Shown here: positions 54,054-64,000 of the stretch, in pieces
Layout of the letters: the number at the start of each line of letters is the position of its first letter
Position numbering within the stretch: the stretch's first letter is position 1
Assembly (NCBI GenBank): GCA_024760905.1
Contig: CM045729.1
Span: 5,870,163 to 5,934,162, forward strand
Length of the DNA stretch: 64,000 nucleotides
Source of the DNA: Plotosus lineatus
Taxonomy: Eukaryota; Chordata; Actinopteri; Siluriformes; Plotosidae
Reading direction: 5' to 3'
Program-made: the position numbers and the translations under genes
Notes under the pieces: generated by a model
The model's database searches: none
Told to the model about the DNA's origin: nothing
Seen by the model: the letters and a program-made list of their open reading frames with translations, nothing else

Positions 54054-54805
54054 GATGCTGTGCTTTTAGCAGTGGAATCTGTCCTGATCTCGTTGTACGG
54101 TTCCCATTCTGTCGGGAATGATGACTGTGCGACGGAAGGCCAGTCTCGTTCTGCGCTGGAAATTGGTACAGATCCCATTGAAATTCCTAAAAAGGCGAAG
54201 TCGCAGCCTCATGTAGTTGCCCCACCGTTGGTGCCAGATAATTCTGCCATAGATACCAAAGAACAGGACGGCGAGACGTCCTTACCTGGTACTGCCAACA
54301 CAAGCTCATCTTCTTCATCAGAAGACTGGATAATCAACACAAGTTTGAGCGATTCATCGTTGGCTGAGAACACGGTTCTGAATTCTACAGCCGAACCCGA
54401 ACCAGACGATAAACCAGTCAACCAAGTGCTCAGTGAGATCTCAGCCCAGAGTTGGGCCATGGGTACGGCTTTCACTGATTCCACCACTGGAGAATGTCTA
54501 GAACCTGTCAAGCTTCATCAACCAGAAGCTCAAAAGCAGGGCAACCCTGTACCGGAAAAGGAACCTGCCAGCAGCAGCAGCCCATGCACAAGGCCCTCGA
54601 ATGTCATCGTGGAGAAAATGGCCAAATTAACAGCCTACGACCTGATCAGCAGCCGCTCAGTGCGTCAGCCACTTTCTGCCTTCGCTCTGTTTGAGCAGGA
54701 CACCAGATCATCTGTCCTGCTGGAGAAGCCACGAGCCAGTCTGCAGGATGTCACTACTGCTGTAAAAGAGAGATGGGAAAGCCTTGGGGAGGAAGAAAGA
54801 AAGAA
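54054..54805 (+). CDS. pms1: PMS1, coding exon 8: linker and start of HMG box (residues 326-576)
   Basis: A large 752-bp exon (250 codons plus 2 nt) after acceptor TTTTCCTTGCAG. It first finishes the ATPase-transducer unit (DAVLLAVESVLISLYG). A low-complexity acidic and serine-rich linker follows (NTSSSSSSEDWIINTSLSDS, ILSEISAQSW-like block). The HMG box starts at KLTAYDLISSRSVRQPLSAF and runs to VKERWESLGEEERKK. Donor AA|GTAAGT at 54806, phase 2. The HMG box separates PMS1 from PMS2 and MLH1. The linker is shorter than in human PMS1. Later exons (end of HMG box, MLH1-interaction domain) are not in the window. Confidence 0.96.
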
Positions 54806-55287
54806 GTAAGTTTCCAGATTTCACTCCCAAAGCTGCATTTTCCAGTTGTTGTGATTCACTCTCTTGGTTTGGAGGGGGGTGGGGGATGAGGGAGGGGAGG
54901 TGGAATAGACTTGCCACTTGCAAGAATAAAATATGGTGTGGAAAGTCTGCTTGACTTGTTCAGGTTGCTGTCCAAAGCCAGAGGTATTGATATGAACTAC
55001 ACTTGTGTTTTCCAGACGACTGCATTTGATTACTTGGTTTGGTGGTCAATAATGTTTTCCGCTGTAAAAGAGGTATTTAGGATTCCAGAGAATGCCATGG
55101 TGTATATTTAATAACAACAGAATCTCACGTAAGACACTGAAGAGTGCAGTGAAAAGTTTTCAATAGAAAAGGAATAGATTAAAAATAAGTAATTACAGTA
55201 TTGTAATGAAATCTTCTGGAAATGAATGAAAAGAATATATAGATACGATATGGTGCCGAGTACTTTCTTCAATATCTTCTTTGTAAA
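54806..55287. other. PMS1 intron, no recognised feature
   Basis: G-rich tract at 54873-54901. A short AG/GT-bounded open segment near 55015-55071 does not match PMS1. Confidence 0.45.
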
Positions 55288-55610
55288 TTGATTCATTCAT
55301 TCATTCATTTGCTGAGTTGCATTCTCTTACTAAGGTCGTGGGGAGGCTGGAGCCTATCTCAGCCCACTCTGGGTGAAGGCAATGTCCATCATAGGTCCAA
55401 ACACGTACAAGTATTCACACTCACAACTAAGGGCACTCTGGAAAGGCTCTTTAACCTAATGTGCATGTTTTTGGACTGTGGAAGGAAACTGGAGTACTGT
55501 ACAAGGAGAAAACCCCGCATGGAAAAAAACATGCAGAGACAGAAAAATGTTCTCGCCGAGTCCTGGACTTGAACCCACAACCTTATTGCTGTGAGGGTTT
55601 ATGCATAAAG
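55288..55610 (-). repeat. SINE-B, minus copy, diverged
   Basis: (ATTC)n at the left end, GGGAGGCTGGAGCCTATCTC, body TGTTTTTGGACTGTGGAAGG, and head complement near AACCTTATTGCTGTGAGGG. Confidence 0.72.
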
Positions 55611-55654
55611 TCTGATGTACCAGAATACCAAAGTACAACATACAACAAGGACAG

Positions 55655-55965
55655 CACAGTGGTGATGTGGTTCTGGGTTTGAGTCTCAGGTCCAGGCAGG
55701 CTATTTCTCTATTGAGTTTGCATGTTCTGCTTGTGCTTGTGTGGGTTTCCTCCAACAGTCCACAGATATGCACATTAGGCTAACTGGCCTTTCCAAAATG
55801 CCCTTAGGTGTGAGTGTGAGTGGTTTCATATGTCGTGTCCTGTGATGGTCTGGCAAGCTAATCAAGATGTATCCCACCTTTGCACAGAGTCGGTTGAGAC
55901 AGGCGCCGTCTTCCCCACAACCCTACTATGATTTAGTGGTTCAGCACATGACTGAATGAACAAAT
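55655..55965 (+). repeat. SINE-B, plus copy, diverged
   Basis: The head GGACAGCACAGTGGTGATGT, body TTCCTCCAACAGTCCACAGA, and tail CCTACTATGATTTAGTGGTT. It faces the previous copy. Confidence 0.72.
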
Positions 55966-56153
55966 TAACAGAAAGGATATGGAATGTAAAATACAAAAAT
56001 ACAACATTGTTGCTCAGTCTCTGCTCTGAGCAGTACTGAGACAGCAGTCCACCACTGCACAAACTCCTCTGCCTGGTACGTGTCCTAAGCAGGGTCCATC
56101 TAGGCTTCCTCTAGCATTCTGACTCTCTTAGCCAGTATGCTAACAGCTACTAT

Positions 56154-57091
56154 TACAGTGGTACCTTGACTTGCGAAATTAATCTGTTCCGAGGGCAAAC
56201 TCGTAAGTCAAAATGTTCGTTAGATAAAACAAAAATTCCCATAGAAAATAATAGAAAACCAATTAATCCGTTCCAACCCCCTCACCAACTCATGTAACCT
56301 GACAAAGACACGTATATTTCACCGAATACAGTGGTACCTCACCTCACGATCCAGGTTACGAGAAACATTTTCCTAAAAATTTTGTCTCTGGATACGAAGC
56401 AAGTTCACGTTACGAAAGCACCATCTTAAAAATTCAAACAATGCACGAGTTGCTCTCCCATTGACTATCTCCCAACATCCCGCCCCACTGGCCTCCCATT
56501 GGCTAGGAGGGATGATGCAGCTCCCTCCCATTGGCTATCTCCCAAAATCCCACCCCACTGGCCTCCCATTGGCTAGGAGGGATGACGCAGCTCCCTCCCA
56601 TTAACTATTATGGAGCTGTATCTCCATAATACCCATGATGCTTTTCGTGTTAAGAAAAGTAACAGAGTTACTGTTGTTTCATGAGTTTTTTGAGTGTGCT
56701 CATTGCAACTTTATTTTTTGGCTCAGGATTTTAACGTTGCATAAACATTTGTAAGATTATAACTCTGCTAAGAAGACTTGGTCAACACGAAGTAAGTACC
56801 TTGAAAGGTATGCTTTTATAATTTTAAAGGGTTTAGAGGGTAGTATTGGCGGCCTTGGAACTAATCACGTGTTTTTCCATGTAAAATGCGGTTCTACTTA
56901 TGAAAAATCCAGGTTAGGAAACTGCCTCTGTAACGGATTAATTTTTCGTAAGGTGAGGTACTACTGTATATTAAAGATAATTATGTAAAAACAAGAAATA
57001 TTTCATAATATTATATTTATAACATTTATAATATATTCGTATCATGGAAAATTCGTTATAACAGACACTTGTAAGTCAAGGTACCACTGTA
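56154..57091. mobile_element. MITE-like element (TACAGTGGTACC ends) with a related element nested
   Basis: The left end TACAGTGGTACCTTGACTTG and the right end, complement TACAGTGGTACCTTGACTTA, are inverted repeats. Within it, 56337-56968 has its own ends TACAGTGGTACCTCACCTCA and complement TACAGTAGTACCTCACCTTA. The inner element contains a tandem duplication of a ~65-bp unit (CCTCCCATTGGCTAGGAGGG at about 56492 and 56561). No ORF. Confidence 0.78.
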
Positions 57092-57170
57092 TTTGGATTC
57101 TGATAGCTGGTAGATACATCAATTTGGCCAATGTGGTGAAATTATCGTAATAACAAATTGTTATATCAGA

Positions 57171-57309
57171 CGATTCATGGATGTGGTGAAGGAGGACATG
57201 AAGGTCGTTGGTGTAAGAGAAGAAGATACAAAGGATAGGGTGAGATGGAGGCAGATGATTCGCTCTGGCGACCCCTGAAGGGAAAAGCCGAAAGGAAAAG
57301 AAGAAGAAC
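57171..57309 (+). mobile_element. RTE LINE 3' fragment with 19-bp TSD
   Basis: 139 bp of the RTE C-terminal codons (MDVVKEDMKVVGVREEDT, then KDRVRWRQMIRSGDP and a stop) with the GGGAAAAGCCGAAAGGAAAA end and AAGAAGAAC tail. Bounded by the perfect 19-bp AACAAATTGTTATATCAGA at 57152-57170 and 57310-57328. Only the last few codons and 3' UTR of the LINE were copied. Confidence 0.93.
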
Positions 57310-57328
57310 AACAAATTGTTATATCAGA

Positions 57329-59480
57329 GTTGTATTAGCCAATAGGATTGGGGCGAACAGTTAGTGGAAGCCTCGACCATGACGCCAGTAGTTAGTTGAG
57401 GGTCCTCATCTGGGCTGCTGACATGATGATGGAATCCAGCTACATGGCAAGCATAGAGCCAGTTTTCCTCAAAAGCCTGTCCCAGCTGCTTATTATTTCT
57501 CTTTCCAATGTCGGAAGTGTGAGCCATAAGTGTGTATGATATGTTTATGTTTATCATTATATGTTCCATACGTTCGTGTATACTAGCAGAGGGCTGTTTA
57601 ATGTATATCAATGTAATATAGTATTATGTGCACTCAATGACTCAATTCCATTTAGATATCGGACCCATTTTATCAGATTGCATCTTCGTAGATGTAAGTA
57701 AAACTGATCTGATGATAAAATGCATTATATTTTCAATACGTTTTCGGTAGAACAGAAGCATCTGAAAGGATTTAATTTTCATTTCAGTTTAACTTTATTT
57801 AACTTCCAATTCAGTACGTTTCAAGTATTGTTTAAGAGAAGTTCAAGTGAAGAAGCTTACATACATCCTTCTGCATGAAAAAACACAATTTTTATTACAA
57901 TTTAGTTCATAACGGGATGGACAAGTAATGAATCCGCACACAATGGGGCAAAATTGCAGTGCAAAAAGTCGTGTATGGTTCGTGTGTATGCAACAGGAAA
58001 ATTCTCAAGTAATTTGCATATTATTTAGTAGCAGGACATACGATTAATTCCAATAAATCAATTCCTATTTGATTTTTGATTTATTAGTTTAATATCTGTA
58101 TCCTGCTTTTCTTGCCCTGACCTTGCCTTTAATGCATTGATATGTCCACATACTATATTCGTGATTTCGTGGAGTCAGGAGAGTGAAATGAACTCCCAGT
58201 GGTGGTGTTTTCAAACAGGCTAATGCAATCCAATGACTTTGAAAATGTAAGTAAAAACTACCTGATAATGAAAATATACGTATGTATATGTGTAAGAGGA
58301 AGTTTGAAAGTGTAGTATTTTATTTCACTTTAAAACTTACGCTGTAATGAGTAGTATTTGTCTTTCCTTTGTTTTTTTATTTATTTAAGTATTTTAATGA
58401 ACAAAACTCATGTTACACAGATGTTTAGAGTAATTATTGAATTACAGAATCCTTTTACAGACCAGTGAATAAGCAAATAAATGTTCCATCTTCTAATAAT
58501 CATGGTCCTGAAACTGAAACAGGACCATTAACCCTGTTAGGGAATAGTTGCCCTGAAGAAGAAAAATTATCCGAGCTATCACATGCCGCTTTAGTCTAAT
58601 TGGATGGATGGAAAATGTGCATCACCATCGCCAGGGGCATTTGTAGAAGGTATGGAAGGGTGTATGGAAAAAGTAATGACTTTTCGCATGCTATTGTGGA
58701 GTAATAAATAAGTCTGAGCTAGTGCTTAGCTCATTTTCCGGCCACTGTTAAGAGGCACAGCCTTTAAGGAATTGAGTTTCATGTTGCATGAAATCATGTT
58801 GCACTGATGCATCATACATGAGCCTGATGTACTAAGATTTTTGAGATTTTAAAAATTATTTTATTTTAGATGTACACAATTTAAAAAATGCTTAACCATA
58901 TATCTGAGTGTCACTGAATAGCATTCAGGTTCTTTATTGTAAAGCTTATAGAAATCCCCTTAAATATACATCATTGAGGACATTGGGCTTGAACAGTTGG
59001 TGCATACCACCAAGCAGGTTTCACATCATGGAACACGTCCTCTGTACTGTCACTGAAATCTGGTTGGTTGCAAGTGATGGGTGGAAACTGGGTACGACTG
59101 AATTGGGAGAAAATGAGGGGGGGGGGGGGGGTTTTAATGAAAATCTACACTTTTTTGGGGACTTCTACAACCAAACAAACACATCAAAGGTAAAACTGAA
59201 GCTTAACCTCCTTGGCAGAGGAAAAAAAATATATGATGTAAAACATCAAATAATGTGCAATTTAATGAGTATTCACAAATAATTGTTTGTTTAAATTTAA
59301 GAGTAAAACTTATAACAGTTTATTTATTTTTCAATGATTATGTATTTGTCCATCACATATTTAAGTGATGCTACTTTCTCATGCAAATATTCTAGTGAAA
59401 ATCATTTCCACAGGCCACCCTTTTCATACAAACAAAGCCCACATATTTGGGAAAAAGTTTGGAATTGCCAGGAAAAACTT
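57329..59480. other. PMS1 intron, no recognised feature
   Basis: About 2.1 kb of AT-rich DNA with a short poly(G) at 59118-59130. No coding exon of PMS1 was found. Confidence 0.45.
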
Positions 59481-59487
59481 GTCTTTA

Positions 59488-59535
59488 GTCTTAATCCTTC
59501 TCGATCTCTCAACTGCCTTTGATGCTGTGAATTAG
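59488..59535 (+). pseudogene. Tiny LINE RT fragment (L2/CR1-like motif A)
   Basis: The frame reads VLILLDLSTAFDAVN then TAG. LLDLS-AFD-VNH is the motif A block of vertebrate L2/CR1-type reverse transcriptases. Only this block is recognisable. Confidence 0.5.
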
Positions 59536-59923
59536 GACTGTACCATTTATCCTCTGCTCGTTCTCAAACCTTCATTTAGTTTCTATCTCTGCACAATTCC
59601 ATCACAGCAGCAGGTAACAGTGCGACCGTGTGACAAGCAGTATTTAACACGAGGCCTTCACACGTCTGTGCTAATTCAGCATGGTGTTATTAAAGAAGTG
59701 ATAAATCTACAGAAATGATAGCAGTCCAGTTCTGTAGTCCTTGCGGTCTGATGATGCAGCAGCTCGTTTTCCTGCCTGTGTTCTTGTTTCTTGCAAAAAA
59801 AAATTCAAGAATGACTTGTAACCATGGTTTCACCTTCATCCTGTATTACAAGACGTTTTATTAAAAGTGTAAAGAAACACCAAGCTTGGGATGAGGATGC
59901 AAGGAATGCTGATGTTTTGAGTG

Positions 59924-59927
<4 letters not shown>

Positions 59928-60000
<73 letters not shown>
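59928..60000. repeat. (TA)n microsatellite
   Basis: About 70 bp of perfect TA repeat immediately left of a DNA element end. Confidence 0.98.
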
Positions 60001-60001
<1 letters not shown>

Positions 60002-60006
<5 letters not shown>

Positions 60007-61022
60007 TCAGCCCCTCCAAAGGAGCAGTGGTGGTCTAGTGGATAGGGTGCAGGATCGCTGATCCTAAGGTTGGGGGTTCGAGTCCCCACAGGGTTGTCAC
60101 TGTCCCCCCAGTGCAGCTAACTGGGTTATCAAAGGCGGGCCATGTCTGTCACTGTCTATGGTGAGAGGTTCATGTAAAAGAACCATTGCTGACTTTCGTA
60201 AAGAGTAGCTGCAAAGCCGTCACCGTGTTTCTGTCCCTTGCGAAAGGGTTGTGACAGGAAGGGCATCCGACGTAAAAACCTCTGCCAAATCAAATGTGCG
60301 AATCAGATGATTCACTGTGGCGACTCCCGAGAAAGGGAAAAGAAGAAAATACAGTCGGCCCCTAACTTACGAAATTAACCCGTTCCAGAGCCCTTTTCGT
60401 AACGCACGGATTTCGTATGTAGGGGTGGCATCTTACATGTTAAACACCAAATTCGTTCCAAGGATCCAGTCTTTGGACTGGATAAACCCCATAAACCCTT
60501 TAAAAATGATAAAAGTACACCAATTTTGGATGAAATGTGTATTAAAAGTAAAAGAAAATTATTTATTAAACCATTTAAACATTTTATTAACATATTAAAC
60601 CATTTTATTAACATATTTATTAATTAAACCATTATTAAACATTTTTTATTAACGCACACCACACACACCTCTCTCTCTCTCTCTCTCTCTCGCTCTATCT
60701 CTCTCGCGCGTGCACTGCGGGCTACACCCACAAGACGTGGAATTCAAAGCGCATTCCCTGCTTGACAAACTCAACTTTAATTTGATTCCTTGAGGGATCG
60801 GAATTCCAGATGAGCTCAAATGCGCCCACATTCATTAAACATTTACTTTATTAAACAACTTAAAAAACTAAAGTGTTATTCCTTCTCTCTCTCTCTCTCT
60901 AGCTCTCTCTCTCGCGCTTGCTGTGGGCCACGCCCACAAGACGTGAATTCAAAGTGCATTCCCTGCTTGACCATTTACTGAATTAAAACAACTTTAAAAA
61001 ACTAAACTAAAGCATTATTCCT

Positions 61023-61055
<33 letters not shown>

Positions 61056-61474
61056 GTCTCCCTTTCGCGCACGCGCTGCAGGCCACGCCCACAAGACGTG
61101 ACTTCAAAGTGCATTCCCTGCTTAATAAACTCAATTTTAATTTGATTCCTTGAGGTCGCAGAATTCCAAATAAGCTCAAATGCACCCAAATTTATTAACC
61201 ATTTACTGAATTAAAACAACTTAAAAAACTAAACTAAAGTGTGAAGCTTCCTTCTGTCTCTATCTGGGAGGCGAGCGGGGCAGGATGTTGAGAGACAGCC
61301 AGTGAGAGAGCAACTCGTTCGTCGTGTGAAATTTTGATTGGCGCGTTTGAACTTTGAATTTCTTTTCGTAAGAGGGGGTTGCTTCGTATCTCGGGGATGG
61401 AAACTCAGGAAAATGGTTTTCGTAACCCGGGGATTTCGTACACAGGGGTCTTCGTAAGTTAGGGGCCGACTGTA
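60002..61474. mobile_element. DNA element with TACAGTCGGCCCCT ends, SINE in its left TIR
   Basis: The right end, complemented, is TACAGTCGGCCCCTAACTTA. The left end begins at 60002 (TACAGTCAGCCCCT), is interrupted by a SINE-A, and restarts at 60350 (TACAGTCGGCCCCTAACTTA), giving a perfect 24-bp TIR with the right end. Inside are three imperfect tandem units (from about 60666, 60880 and 61020), each with a CT-rich tract, a CACGCCCACAAGACGTG-like motif and ATTCCCTGCTTGA. A second copy begins at about 63316. No transposase. Confidence 0.8.
60016..60348 (+). repeat. SINE-A, RTE-tail variant (A1), in a TIR
   Basis: The head GGAGCAGTGGTGGTCTAGTG, B box GGTTCGAGTCC, body, GTTGTGACAGGAAGGGCATC, GATTCACTGTGGCGACTCCC and an AAGAAAA tail. 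Flanks ATACAGTCAGCCCCT (60001-60015) and ATACAGTCGGCCCCT (60349-60363): a 15-bp duplication with one mismatch, made from the transposon end itself. Confidence 0.9.

Positions 61475-61477
<3 letters not shown>

Positions 61478-61537
<60 letters not shown>
61478..61537. repeat. (TA)n microsatellite
   Basis: About 60 bp of TA repeat between the DNA element and a SINE-A tail fragment. Confidence 0.97.
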
Positions 61538-61539
<2 letters not shown>

Positions 61540-61656
61540 TTTCCTTTTGGCTTTTCCCTTTCAGGGGTCGCCACAGCGAATCATCTAATTCGCATGTTTG
61601 ATTTGGCATAGGTTTTTATTTCGGATGCCTTTCCTTTAGCAAGGGGCAAAACTACG
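61538..61656 (-). repeat. SINE-A1 tail fragment
   Basis: Complement of the RTE-derived tail: CTTTTGGCTTTTCCCTTTCA, GGGTCGCCACAGCGAATCAT and GGATGCCTTTCC. Head and body missing. Flanked by (TA)n on both sides. Confidence 0.85.
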
Positions 61657-61686
61657 CTATATATATATATATATATATATATATAC

Positions 61687-63239
61687 TAGTCCTTCTCAAA
61701 AATTAGCATATTGTGATAAAGTTCATTATTTTCTGTAATGTACTGATAAAAATTAAACTTTCATATATTTTAGATTCATTGCACACCAACTAAAATATTT
61801 CAGGTCTTTTATTGTTTTAATACTGATGATTTTGGCATACAGCTCACGAAAACCCAAAATTCCTATCTCAAAAAATTAGCATATTTCATCCGACCAATTA
61901 AAAAAAGTGTTTTTAATACAAAAAAAAAGTCAACCTTCAAATAATTATGTTCAGTTATGCACTCAATACTTGGTCGGGAATCCTTTTGCAGAAATGACTG
62001 CTTCAATGCGGCATGGCATGGAGCCAATCAGCCTGTGGCACTGCTGAGGTGTTACGGAGGCCCAGGATGCTTCGATAGCGGCCTTAAGCTCATCCACAGT
62101 GTTGGGTCTGGTGTCTCTCAACTTTCTCTTCACAACATCCCACAGATTCTCTATGGGCTTCAGGTCAGGAGAGTTGGCAGGCCAATTGAGCACAGTAATA
62201 CCATGGTCAGTAAACCATTTAGCAGTGGTATTGGCACTGTGAGCAGGTGCCAGGTCGTGCTGAAAAATGAAATCTTCATCTCCATAAAGCTTTTCAGCAG
62301 ATGGAAGCATGAAGTGCTCCAAAATCTCCTGATAGCTAGCTGCATTGACCCTGCCCTTGATAAAACACAGTGGATCAACACCAGCAGCTGACATGGCACC
62401 CCAGACCATCACTGACTGTGGGTACTTGACACTGGACTTCAGGCATTTTGGCATTTCCTTCTCCCCAGTCTTCCTCCAGACTCTGGCACCTTGATTTCCG
62501 AATGACATGCAAAATTTGCTTTCATCCGAAAAAAGTACTTTGTACCACTGAGCAACAGTCCAGTGCTGCTTCTCTGTAGCCCAGGTCAGCCGCTTCTGCC
62601 CCTGTTTCTGGTTCAAAAGTGGCTTGACCTGGGGAATGCGGCACCTGTAGCCCAGTCCACTGCTTCCACAGGTCCCCCAAGGTCCGGAATCGGCCCTTCT
62701 CCACAATCTTCCTCAGGGTCTGGTCACCTCTTCTGGTTGTGCAGCGTTTTCTGCCACACTTTTTCCTTCCCACAGACGTCCCACTGAGGTGGCTTGATAG
62801 AGCACTCTGGGAACAACCTATTCGCTCAGAGATTTCTTTCTGTGTCTTACCCTCTTGCTTGAGGGTGTCAATGATGGCCTTCTGGACAGCAGTCAGGTCG
62901 GCAGTCTTACCCATGATTGCGGTTTTGAGTAATGAACCAGGCTGGGAGTTTTTTAAAGCCTCAGGAATCTTTTGCAGGTGTTTAGAGTTCATTGGTTGAT
63001 TCAGATGATTAGGTTAATAGCTCGTTTAGACTACCTGAACATGATATGCTCATTTTTTGAGACAGGAATTTTGGGTTTTCATGAGCTGTATGCCAAAATC
63101 ATCAGTATTAAAATAATAAAAGACCTGAAATATTTCAGTTGGTGTGCAATGAATCTAAAATATATGAAAGTTTAATTTTTATCAGTACATTACAGAAAAT
63201 AATGAACTTTATCACAATATGCTAATTTTTTGAGGACTA
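61687..63239 (-). mobile_element. Tc1/mariner transposon, both ends present
   Basis: About 1.55 kb with ~200-bp inverted repeats. The left end starts AGTCCTTCTCAAAAATTAGC and the right end, complemented, starts TAGTCCTCAAAAAATTAGCA. It is inserted in (TA)n sequence, consistent with a TA target. The transposase is on the minus strand and frame-broken. It has the same family and the same TIR interior as the element at 1-3318, and it preserves the undisrupted target of that element's RTE insertion. Confidence 0.93.
61963..62992 (-). pseudogene. Tc1-like transposase, frame-broken
   Basis: Two overlapping minus-strand frames. The first (62992-62522) carries the N-terminus from MNSKHLQKIPEALKNSQPGS through MGKTADLTAVQKAIIDTL, the HTH domain and the GRKRCTTRRGDQTLRKIVEK block. 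The second (62706-61963) carries the catalytic domain: first Asp in VLFSDESKF, second Asp in FQHDLAPAH, and Glu in DLKPIENLWD with D34E spacing, ending VISAKGFPTKY. A deletion of about 50 bp near 62660, relative to the copy at 1-908, removes the region between the two HTH motifs and the catalytic domain and shifts the frame. All three catalytic acidic residues are present. Inactive as it stands. Confidence 0.92.
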
Positions 63240-63252
63240 ATATATATATATG

Positions 63253-63314
<62 letters not shown>
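63240..63314. repeat. (TA)n/(CA)n microsatellite
   Basis: TA repeat followed by (CA)11. Confidence 0.97.
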
Positions 63315-63315
63315 G

Positions 63316-64000
63316 TTGGCCCCCTACTTATGAAATTAATCCGTTTCAGCGCCTGTTGTAAGTAGAGGCGCATTTTACATGTAAAATGCCTGATTTGTTC
63401 CAAGGCTCCCAACACTACCCCCATAAACCCTTTAAAAATGATAAAAGTACACCAATTTTCTATGAAATATGTGTTAAAAGTAAAAGAAAATTATTTATTA
63501 AACCATTTAAACATTTTATTAACATATTTATTAATTAAACCATTATTCAACATTTTTTATTAACGCACTTCTTCTTGTCTTTCGGCTGTTCCCTTCAGGG
63601 GTCCCATATACATACACACAGACACACACAACACTGTCTCTCTCTATCTCTCTCTGTCTCTCTCTCTCTCTCACACTCACACACTCACAATACACATTAA
63701 ATGTGTATTGTGGCGAGCTCTGCTGAATGTGGGCTCTGCCCACATGCAGGACACCAGAGCATTTTAAAACGGGGAATTCAAAGCGCATTTCATAAAAGAG
63801 GTTTGACCAATGGTTTTTTAAAAATCCGGCCGAGAGATCATCAACATTTATTTGTACGCTTTCGGAGGGGGGAGGGGGGAGGGGGGTAAAAAAAAGAGTA
63901 CTCTCTGTGTGCTTGGGAAAATGTTGAAAATGTTGAACTGCCCCTAAATGTTTAAATGGACGGGATGTTTTATTTATAGCGGAATTACAGTACCTCTTTC
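63316..64000. mobile_element. Second copy of the TACAGTYGGCCCC element, cut by window
   Basis: It starts CAGTTGGCCCCCTACTTATG and follows the element at 60350 (CAAATTCGTTCC-like, ATGATAAAAGTACACCAATT, a run of ATTAAACCATT). A scrap of RTE 3' end (CTTCTTGTCTTTCGGCTGTT) is at about 63568-63602, and CT/CA simple repeats lie at 63630-63690. The right end is outside the window. Confidence 0.65.

Noticed and set aside
55015..55071. AG/GT-bounded open segment as the next PMS1 exon
   Set aside because: The peptide does not resemble any part of PMS1, and the phase from exon 8 (phase 2) does not produce the expected HMG-box continuation.
54806..64000. Remaining PMS1 exons in the right part of the window
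   Set aside because: No segment encodes the rest of the HMG box or the C-terminal MLH1-interaction domain. They must lie beyond 64000.

Overview
This window is vertebrate nuclear DNA, almost certainly from a teleost fish. The evidence is spliced genes with GT/AG introns, very AT-rich non-coding sequence, long dinucleotide microsatellites, and a repeat set typical of fish: Tc1-like transposons, RTE and Rex1/Babar-like LINEs, tRNA-headed SINEs, hAT elements and MITEs. Nothing prokaryotic, viral, organellar or CRISPR-like was seen. I cannot name the species.

Two host genes are present, arranged head-to-head as in human 2q32. ORMDL1 (minus strand) has two coding exons at 11168-10986 and 3678-3523, giving residues 1-110 of about 153; its last coding exon lies left of position 1. 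PMS1 (plus strand) has eight coding exons from 23665 to 54805, giving about 575 codons: the GHKL ATPase, the MutL transducer domain, a variable linker and the start of the HMG box. Its C-terminal exons lie right of position 64000. All exon junctions keep reading frame. A candidate shared promoter lies at about 18.6-19.3 kb, with a GC box, three CCAAT motifs and a palindromic CRE, and a perfect donor for a non-coding first ORMDL1 exon.

Most of the rest is transposable elements, often nested with readable target-site duplications (TSDs). 1-3.3 kb: a Tc1 element with an RTE LINE inside its terminal repeat. 4.0-5.5 kb: a Rex1-like relic. 6.36-10.45 kb: a hAT element holding another LINE. 12.2-13.5 kb: a second copy of that hAT plus a hAT transposase C-terminus. 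14.1-15.4 kb: a large inverted repeat. 15.5-16.8 kb: Rex1. 20.8-22.4 kb: a Rex1 copy with a twin-priming inversion. 22.5-23.5 kb: another Rex1. 25.0-29.4 kb: a four-level nest (DNA element, inverted-repeat element, full-length RTE, SINE). 31-34 kb, 44-48 kb and 56-57 kb: MITE-like elements whose ends resemble TACAGTGGTACC. 35.9-37.7 kb: a LINE joined to a SINE. 50.4-51.1 kb: a Tc1-type MITE with an RTE tail inside. 60.0-61.5 kb: a DNA element with a SINE in its terminal repeat. 61.7-63.2 kb: a Tc1 copy with both ends.

The most interesting non-genic observation is a SINE family (called SINE-A here). Its last ~120 bp reads as the 5' end of the local RTE LINE fused directly to that LINE's 3' end. 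The same head and body also occur with a completely different tail, shared with a second SINE family. This looks like modular tail exchange between SINEs and two LINE lineages, comparable in principle to BovB/Bov-tA in ruminants.
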